From Bostrychus sinensis (lineage: Eukaryota > Chordata > Actinopteri > Gobiiformes > Eleotridae): DNA of 64,000 nt. The stretch's first letter is position 1; every line of letters begins with the position of its first letter. The notes beneath the pieces are model-generated. The model ran no database searches and was not told the DNA's origin. It worked only from the letters and a program-made list of their open reading frames with translations. A program made the translations under genes and the position numbers. Location of the stretch: the NCBI GenBank assembly GCA_020698575.1, contig CM036254.1, forward strand, positions 31,338,526 to 31,402,525, written 5' to 3'. Shown piece after piece: positions 56,856-64,000 of the stretch.

Positions 56856-57232
56856 TGATATCATGCATTTTTGAATGTTTACTTCTTTCTTGACTTGTAT
56901 GTAGCAGCTGTGACCCGTTGTTTTGACCTTCTCCATATTGGGACATAAGATGTTAGTTGACCTGTGTCCACTGTCTCCTAGGCATAAAAGGTAAACCCAA
57001 ACCATCCTTGACCAGTCTATTTGTCAACTCAGGGACATTTTCTTCTCCTGTATCCTATAAAAGCTGTTGGAAAACTACACTCGGAGGGGGGCAGACTTTC
57101 AGACTCTCTGTAGGAGTGAGTAGTAGTAGTGGGATCTCTGTCATCTCTCTGTCATGTCTGTTCCATTAAAGCAACCTTACTGGCCACAATCACACCTCGG
57201 TGTTCCCTGCTTCTCTGTTTTTCATGATATCA
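56856..57232 (+). repeat. 3' LTR
   Basis: 377 bp, homologous to 53735-54165 over its length with several indels. A purine-rich run (aaaaaggaagaat, about 56843-56855) precedes it and could be the polypurine tract. It has cctataaaagctg as TATA-like box and ttccattaaag. The two LTRs have diverged noticeably, so the insertion is old. Confidence 0.85.
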
Positions 57233-57410
57233 GAACTTTCGTAAACAAACTTGTAGCACTCAAGTGGTTCACCCACGTATTAATCAAGGAATAATAACAA
57301 TATGCGCTGCATTAAACAGGTCCTATCACAATAAAGAATAAAACAGACTGGATTATTGCAGTTGTTTGTCTAAAATGGAGGTTATGATTTCATCTGCACA
57401 TGGCTAGAAG

Positions 57411-58147
57411 CAGTGTTGCCAACTTAACAATTCTGTCGCTAGATTTAGTGACTTTTCAGACCCCTTTAGCAACTATTTTCTAAAAAAAGCAACTAGCAAC
57501 ACATCTAGCGACATTTAACATCTTTAAAAAGTTGTCAGAAGTGTTCTGGGAGAGCGTGAGGTGTAGTTTCCCCACTTTCCCTGCACATTTGCTCTGTTTC
57601 TACCCCATAGTGGAGCAGCAGACAGTGGCCATAACTCCGCCTCTTTCCCCCTGTGTAAATCGGCTGTCACTCAGCGGGACACAGGAGCGAGCAGGACGCA
57701 CTGTCTGCTCCGTTTGATAGGCAAGCACACTTCTACTAAATAAATTTAGTGTGTTTTTATTCACATTAAAACAGGCTCAGGTCAGGCATTATCATATAGT
57801 TGTAGATTATTTTGGTATGTTCCAGTTCAGTTCTTAAATTTGTGTAAACAGTTATTATAAAAGTGTCCAATTACTTTTCATAGCCTAGCCTTGTTTTTTT
57901 TATTTCCTGTGCTTCTTATGTTAAGTTAGGTCTTTTTTTTTTTAAAGCTCTACATGACACTATTTTACTTTGTAGAGGGGAAATAGGGGAGAAAACAGTT
58001 GAATTTTACATCAACATTCTGGGTTATTATGCAAATTTACTATAGTGATGTAATTAATATGCAAATTATGTAATTTGGCGACATTTAGTGACTTTTTGAG
58101 CAGGCTCTAGTTCTAGTACTTCCCATTGAACATAGTTGGCAACACTG
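57411..58147 (+). mobile_element. hAT element, copy 2 (737 bp)
   Basis: Starts cagtgttgccaactta and ends agttggcaacactg. The flanks gctagaag (57403-57410) and gctacaag (58148-58155) match at seven of eight positions, a hAT duplication. Right-end sequence 'ggcgacatttagtgactttt' then 'tgagcaggctctag' matches the left end of 6852-7313 in reverse. The longer interior includes a 61-codon frame without transposase motifs. Confidence 0.8.
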
Positions 58148-58155
58148 GCTACAAG

Positions 58156-58640
58156 CAAAGGTAAGAAGCCATTAGCGTTGCAGATGTATAAAACATGCTG
58201 AATATTTTTTTAATTTAATCACAAGCTGAATGGAGCACACAGCCAATCAACATGTTCAGTTGGCCAAACATAAAAACACCAATACACATGACACACAAGT
58301 TGAATCTATAATGTTAGCTGTAGATTCTGTGCAGCAGCGGGCCACTCTGACGTTGTAGACCAGGCTCTCTCAGTGCAGTACTCTCACATGCCCCCCCCTC
58401 CCTCGTTTGATTTGTTTTCTCGCTGTGCCATTAGCTCCATATCCGCTGCCATTACACCTGAGTATCTCTGACAGGCTGTGAACGCTCACAGAAAAGCCTG
58501 CGCGTCAATAATGGATTAACCAACATGCAAAAAGCAACACCAGTGCTCACAATAAAGCACACTTTCAGATGGAGACGTTTTTGTTTTTTCCTTTTTTTGT
58601 TGTTGTTTTTTCTTTTTTTCCTTTTTCTTTTCTGTCCTAC
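58156..58640. other. Unassigned DNA ending in a pyrimidine-rich tract
   Basis: No repeat ends recognised. From 58577 to 58640 the plus strand is almost pure T/C with some G, leading directly into the acceptor of the candidate exon. Confidence 0.5.
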
Positions 58641-58645
58641 TGCAG

Positions 58646-58710
58646 AGACTGGGGAGCAGAGCAAAGGCAGAAAGAACTCATTCCCAAAAGTCAAATGAAA
58701 AAGCTGTCAG
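58646..58710 (+). CDS. Candidate 65-bp coding exon
   Basis: A long pyrimidine tract and tactgcag (to 58645) precede it, and a consensus donor cag|gtgagt follows (58711-58716). One frame is open across the exon and reads RDWGAEQRQKELIPKSQMKK followed by LSG; another is also open. The length of 65 bp is not a multiple of three, so a constitutive exon would need matching phases. The protein is not recognised. If real, the window would lie inside an intron-rich plus-strand gene; flanking exons were not found. Confidence 0.4.
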
Positions 58711-58716
58711 GTGAGT

Positions 58717-60503
58717 GTCCGCCGAGACGGGCCTATTTGTCAGGAATCAGAACGGCGCGCTGCGAGGAAGGATACGTGAGAATGAGAGTGTGTGACAGGC
58801 AGACAGATGGATGGACATTCGGGGAGACGTGCCTCTCAATTGGTTGGTGGGAGGTAAAATTGAGTCGGGCTGCAGTCACGACAGACAGAGCGCCGAGACG
58901 TCATGAGAATTCACACTTTTTAATCAGACTGGTCTCAGCACTGAGGGGCACGACTTTAATTTGTCAGTGGGTCGTTGAAGACTTTGGTGCTCCACAAAAA
59001 TGAAGCCAAAAAGACCTTTGCTGTTGTAATTTTAAATTTGAATTAATAATATCCCAGATATAGCCTAATTTTTTTCTTCTTCGTTTTTTTATTTTTTTAT
59101 ATAATTTGATTGTGTGATAAATATTTACAATCACAAAAGATAATCCAATCCACTTTATTTGTAAATATTCCAAACCCAGTTTCCAAAGTGCTGCACTAGA
59201 TTATAAACAAAACAATAAATAAATAAATACATAAATAAATGCTCCATTTAACTTACTAGTTTCCACCTAAAACAATAAAAAACTAGTAAAATCAAAGAAG
59301 CGCATTAAAAAAAAGCAATAAATAAGTAAAAACAATAAAATAAATAAAACAATACAATAAAAGACACAGGACCACACAACTCACGCTGAGTTAAAAGCCA
59401 GAAAATAAAAGTGGGTCTTAAGACGAGACTTGGAGGCCGACCAAAGACAAGACCCTGTCCCCCTGGTCATAAGTCTCGTCTTAGGAAGCACCACAAGACA
59501 AGACAACTGTCCAACCATAAACACTGATAAAGACAAAATTTGCATGGAGAAATAGATGTGTGTGTGTGTGCATGTTGAAATTTTAGTTTTAACAAACACA
59601 AATGTCTCAGGGTCACCAACCAAGTCCACGCTTTTATAAAACATTCATATGTGATGTGCCACACACTAAGTTTCCCTAAATTATTTCTAAGCTAAACCAC
59701 ATCAGAATGAAAGCTTTGTTTGTGTGAGTGTGGATTGTTCCTGATAAGACATGCATATGCACAAATTATGTATCAATATGAACTTTTGTGCTTAACGGAC
59801 CTCTATCATGCTAAATTAACTCCCTTCAACTATGTATGCCGTTTCCACCTCAAAAACACATTGGGCCTCATCCACGCCTGCCTGAGCAGTCCCATCCTCT
59901 CTGAAGAGCCGAAAAATGTCTCATTTTTCACACAGCAATATTATTACAAAAAAGAAGTACAGTGGGAAATACGCAGTTTTTGGACGATTTCCAATCAGTT
60001 CAAATTCCAGAGTCTGACCTTGTTGAAGCTGGCTGTCAGTGTATTTGCAGTGTATTAATGGTTTGACACAGAAGTGGGTTATAGTCTTGATAAATCCATC
60101 AGAACCCTACAGTCAACGTTCTAAAATGCTTCTTTTAGACCCAGAGATCTCACTGAAATTAACCTAACCTCATCCAGTCAGGTTTGAGAAGACTCTCAGT
60201 CATCCTATCACAACAAAACTTTAGAGTCATCAGGGCTTGGTTTTAGAGCTGAAGACATTTTTCAAACCTCATCCTACCAAACTATTTTACATAAACCCTG
60301 CAGAAAAAAAAAAATGTAAAAAACAAAACAAACAACAGACAAAAAGCCAAATAATTAGATGTTTTTCTCTTTAGTCACCATTAGTGATATGTTACCGACC
60401 CTTTTTAATTTACGTAAAAATATTTCTTTGTAAAATAATAGTGTGGTAAATTTGCATAGAATACTTTATATACTTTCTTTAGTAAAAAAAATGCATGCCT
60501 TAT
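58717..60503. other. Unassigned non-coding DNA
   Basis: No further exon with both good splice sites was seen. (aaat)n tracts lie at about 59213-59240 and A-rich stretches at 59260-59360. The 112-codon frame 59720-60058 has no recognised domain. Confidence 0.45.
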
Positions 60504-60504
60504 A

Positions 60505-60720
60505 CCAGTAATAGGGATATAACGATGCACTGAAGTCACAATTCAATTCAATTCACGATTTTATGTTCACGATTATGATTATTTTATGATTTTTATTAGC
60601 AGGCTTAGTTGCAGTATAATTATGACCATTTTTTTTTTTACATAGCCTATTTGTGTCTCCTTATCAAACTCAAATTGTTGTACATTTCTTATGAACAGAA
60701 ACTGAACTAAACTGAAAAAA
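60505..60720. mobile_element. hAT-like element end, relative of 5808-6723
   Basis: The block 'taatagggatataacgatgc', 'gaagtcacaattcaattc', 'agttgcagtataattatg' and 'tatttgtgtctccttatcaa' matches the left part of 5808-6723. The other end was not found. Confidence 0.5.
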
Positions 60721-60924
60721 AAATAAATAAATCACATAATTTGTTACTGACTTTTATTTGTACTATCCTCCAAGAATCAAACAATCACAAAAACAAAGCT
60801 ATTTCATATCTCTTCATTCTCATGTAGTTTAGCTTAGAAATTATTTAAGAAATCTTAGTGTGTGCCTATATATCACCTATAAATCTTTTATAAAAGAGGA
60901 TTTACTTGGTGACCTTGACACATT

Positions 60925-61010
60925 TGTGTTTATAAAAACTCAAATTTTATTAGAAACACAAAACAACTATGTGAAGTCATAGACAACATATAGCTGGACA
61001 AAGTCATGTG
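60925..61010 (+). repeat. Dispersed repeat, third partial copy
   Basis: The blocks 'tttataaaaactcaaatttt', 'aaaacaactatgtgaagtca' and 'gctggacaaagtcatg' match the 3' part of 46370-46770. Confidence 0.55.
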
Positions 61011-63520
61011 TATCCAGGAGTGGGCGGGAGCAGTCCGGAACAGGATTTTGTCTTTTCAGCACAGGTCAGAGTAGGAACATAGATCGTCCGGTAAATTGAG
61101 AGCTTCCCTTTTCGGTTCAGCTCCTTCCTTACCACCACAGAACAGTCCATACTGCCTCAGTGTCCTTCATCATCACCTTACAAAAGCCAATAAGCAGATA
61201 ATACATGTGTGCATAAAAACAGGAATCTGGTTCTTATGACTTTTCTTTGACTTTTCTATTATGAACTTTACAGCTCCCTGTTGCACTGTGCAGATGTAAA
61301 TGTGTGATTAGGCACAGTATGCAGCAGTTCTATTCTTAACAAATCACACAACACAGCGATAGACTTCATAGAGTTCAGACTGGAATATGTAGAATATGAT
61401 TTCAAATAAGAAACAGAATGGTGTATTTTCATGTTTTTTTTGTTGATTGGGAGAAAAATGAATTAGGCTACATGCTTGAAAGTCTCTAATTCAATGGCTT
61501 TACCTGCTTTAGACTGCTTTTAAAGTGTATTTTACAATATTTTTCCTACACTCAGCAGCTGAAGTCAGCCGTTTAAAGGCTTTTGATTCTCATCTGCTTC
61601 TTTTCTGAAAATCTGTGAAGGTTAAATGTTAATGTATGCTTTTGATGACAGTTAAATACAGCGGTACAGACAGGCACTTGGTCTCAGACATTCCTCTTCT
61701 CTTCTGCAATCCAACAGCTGAGTGTTCTATGTTGTGCCATAAAGTATTCTCATTCTAGGAGCCTAAGAGTCAACACCCCCATTGTAATGATTAGAGAACA
61801 TTACTTATATTCAAATACAATGCAGATTTGTTGAATAGCAGCCCTTGAAATGCTGATTAGTCCATATATGCAGACACATTTGATGTAGGACAGACGTAAA
61901 AACATGTTTTCTGGAAGCACTTCATAAGGAAAAGCACAGTTTATAACAGCTGCCAATATGTGCACTGCATTAGTGTCTGGAATAATGCTGCGTGTCAGAC
62001 AACAAACATTCGCTCCTTCTCATTGATTTCCTCACTTTAACCTTCCTTTACAACTGGGGACGCTGTGCCTCCGGCTCCAGCTAGAACGGTTCAAGCTGCT
62101 TTCTGCAGATGACAAATCAAAGTTTAGGTACGGTTAAGAGCGCTCTTTGTTATTAGCATTTTTCTTGGTACATAAAGAGCATAATAAAGAATTAACGCAG
62201 CTGCAGGATGATAGATGAAGACTGGAATAGTCAGGGACAAGTGGGTCTAAGGGGGTTTGAGGGAAGGTGTGAGGGGCAGAGGATAGTGGAATGAAAATGC
62301 AGTTCTGAGTAGTGGCCCATCAGCATCAGGACTGGGGTTGAACGTGAGAAAAACTATACCTATATAGACCTCATAAAACAAAATTGTGAAAAAAAAAATC
62401 ATAACAACACTAATTTTATTTTTTTGACAAGAAAACCATGTAGATTGTCCAGTGTAGCAAACAGGTGTGTGCATGTTTATTGCTCTTGGTTGCTGGGTAG
62501 GTCCTCACCACCAGATTGCGTACTTTCAAAAACATACAACATGTGTCCAATGTCAAATTAGAGATACTCAAATAACTCTGCTCTGTCACAAATAAAGAGG
62601 TCCAGGATATAAGATTATTATACATTTACAATCTGAAAATGTGAGAGTAAAGTGTTTGTATTTATGGAAGTCAATACATTACTTTTATTGCTTAAAGTAA
62701 TATGTTTACATCTTCAGAGGACAGCTGAAACACCTGGCAATTACTAAGTTGCAATATAAATCTGTCAATATTCAACATACAACAGGTTATCCATGAAACT
62801 CAGCTTTCCACTAACATTGTAATAATAATATTAATGTTTTATGAGAGCACAAACAACATTATGTCTAGATTAAATTGGGATAAAATGGGTTAATTATCCC
62901 TTTCTCTAATAAATTAACAAAACAAAATATATTCATTTCCAGTGTCAGAGTAATGTTTGGCTGTAGGAGTACAAGAGCTTCAGGCCATTCACTCACAAGC
63001 CATCGGGCAGGGGACCCTGACGCTCTGTCCCGGGACACACTGATGGAGACCCATTCCAGACCCTCAGGCACAACACAGATCTTTAGTCCATGTACACACA
63101 GTTCCTGTGGGCCTGCTTTTGACCTCAGCACTTTGTGGGTCCAACAAATGACTAAAACCCCATGCAGACAGGATGCATTGGGCGCGGTGTGCGGCTCAAA
63201 ACCCCATTCATGTGTCAGGGCTGCGCAAGGGCACAACCATGAAGTTGCAAAAATGTTATCTTGAATAATGAAGTGACAGAATTAATGGGTCAAAAAAAAG
63301 ATGAATTATTAAAGCCAGGTGCTCTTCAAGGATCAGTGGAACAGACAACAGTGAAGAACAGTAAGTTTTCTGATGTCAAATTAGGAAGTTAGCCTAGCAC
63401 AGAGGGAACTCCCCCACTCTACGATCAACTCAGCAACACAAACCTCATCCTGTTCGCATGGAGCCTAATGTCAAACATGGTCCTACATCACCATGCACAA
63501 AATAATACTGTGAGCCTAAA
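61011..63520. other. Unassigned non-coding DNA with complex sequence
   Basis: No repeat family was recognised in most of this segment. The part 61770-62190 has even composition without simple repeats, contains 'gctgattagtcc' and two 'cagctgc'-type E boxes, and reads like sequence that could be under constraint. Overlapping frames on both strands at 62865-63264 lack recognised domains. No exon with both splice sites was seen. Confidence 0.4.
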
Positions 63521-63521
63521 C

Positions 63522-63957
63522 CAGGAGTCTGCAACCTTCAAAATCAAAAGAGCCATTTGTTCCCCAAAATACTAAATTTAAATCTGTAAAGAGCCGCGAT
63601 CATTTTTAATGCACACGTCGCTTAGCCTACAACTGAAATATATCATGAGCTGTCATTATTAATTGAAAACTAACAAAAAAAGTGTGTTAACTACGGCACT
63701 GATTATCTCACAGAGAACTGGAGTTACATCATGTAATTATTTCTTGGTGCTAACAATCAGTCTGTGCGTGAAACTGCATGGACAACTGAGGCTAAAATAG
63801 TTTATATTAAGAGTTTAACAGTTACGTCCATAGTGGAAAAGAGCAAGAACATTTTATTTTAAATTGTCAAATTTTAAAATGACTTTACATAAGCAGAAGT
63901 CAGATGCCCAAGGAGTCACAAGAGCAGGACTGAAGAGCTACATGTGGCTCTGAACTA
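63522..63957. mobile_element. hAT element, 'caggagtctgcaacc' family
   Basis: The left end caggagtctgcaacctt is a hAT-type terminus. The right part ('gtcagatgcccaaggagtca', 'caagagcaggactgaagagc', 'tacatgtggctctg') is the inverse of the start of 25786-26050. The extreme right terminus is eroded, so its target duplication cannot be seen. Confidence 0.55.
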
Positions 63958-64000
63958 TTACTTGTATGTTTTCTCAAACATCTCTGTATTACTTGGCACT

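Larger units (their letters stand above)
53735..57232 (+). mobile_element. LTR retroelement without recognisable gag, pol or env
   Basis: Two long direct repeats bound a 2.69-kb interior. The 5-bp target duplication gaact lies at 53730-53734 and 57233-57237, exact on both sides. The LTRs start tgatatcatgaa (tgatatcatgca in the 3' copy) and end ttcatgatatca, so they carry the inverted TG...CA ends of LTR elements. A primer-binding site follows the 5' LTR. The interior has no reverse transcriptase, protease, integrase or capsid motif in any frame. It carries splice-like signals and a 3' polyadenylation signal instead. It must have moved in trans if it moved as such. Confidence 0.8.

Noticed and set aside
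58569..59003. 144-codon plus-strand frame
   Set aside because: It begins in the pyrimidine tract of a splice acceptor and runs through the donor; only the 65-bp part between the splice sites is considered a candidate exon.
62865..63264. Frames of 123 and 103 codons on opposite strands
   Set aside because: They overlap each other, neither has a recognised domain, and there are no flanking splice sites; one or both must be chance.

Overview
The window looks like intergenic or intronic DNA from a ray-finned (teleost) fish. It is AT-rich, no open reading frame looks like an intact host gene, and almost everything recognisable is a mobile-element relic of a kind typical of fish: Tc1/mariner, hAT, Harbinger-like and TTAA-target MITEs, tRNA-headed SINEs, LINE and Penelope-like fragments, an LTR retroelement, and minisatellites. 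Nearly all longer reading frames are chance frames or by-products of tandem repeats. No tRNA, rRNA or CRISPR array is seen. Family names rest on termini, target-site duplications (TSDs) and remembered motifs; no database was searched.

Layout. 1-11.2 kb: an inverted pair of 'gcgcttttccact' termini (1-175 and 10990-11156), a TA-target MITE, a complete SINE, a TTAA-target MITE, two hAT-type elements, a large palindromic element (7838-8812) and a 21-bp minisatellite. 11-17 kb: mostly unassigned, with a perfect GC-rich hairpin and a SINE-like repeat carrying a tiny nested MITE. 17.9-22.4 kb: a 3-bp-TSD MITE, a possible regulatory conserved stretch, a decayed mariner-type transposon and a deletion derivative of a Tc1 transposon. 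25.8-33.5 kb: hAT and TTAA MITE copies, a 3-kb array of 11-bp units with higher-order structure into which a Tc1 element jumped, and a second copy of the palindromic element. 33.7-46.3 kb: a possible coding exon, a 1.1-kb hAT element, a Penelope-like fragment with a GIY-YIG remnant, a Harbinger-type MITE and another hAT MITE. 46.4-53.7 kb: a dispersed-repeat pair, a minus-strand LINE split by a nested element, more MITEs and a second Penelope-like tail. 53.7-57.2 kb: an LTR element with both LTRs, 5-bp TSDs and a tRNA-Leu primer site but no recognisable gag, pol or env; its interior carries splice-like signals, a 71-codon frame and a polyadenylation signal. 57.4-64 kb: a second hAT copy, a candidate 65-bp exon with strong splice sites, and largely unassigned DNA.

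The most interesting items are the LTR element with non-retroviral, intron-like content, the self-complementary element present twice with subterminal tandem repeats, the 11-bp array, the hammerhead-like cores in the two Penelope-type tails, and the two candidate exons. Function cannot be shown from sequence alone.
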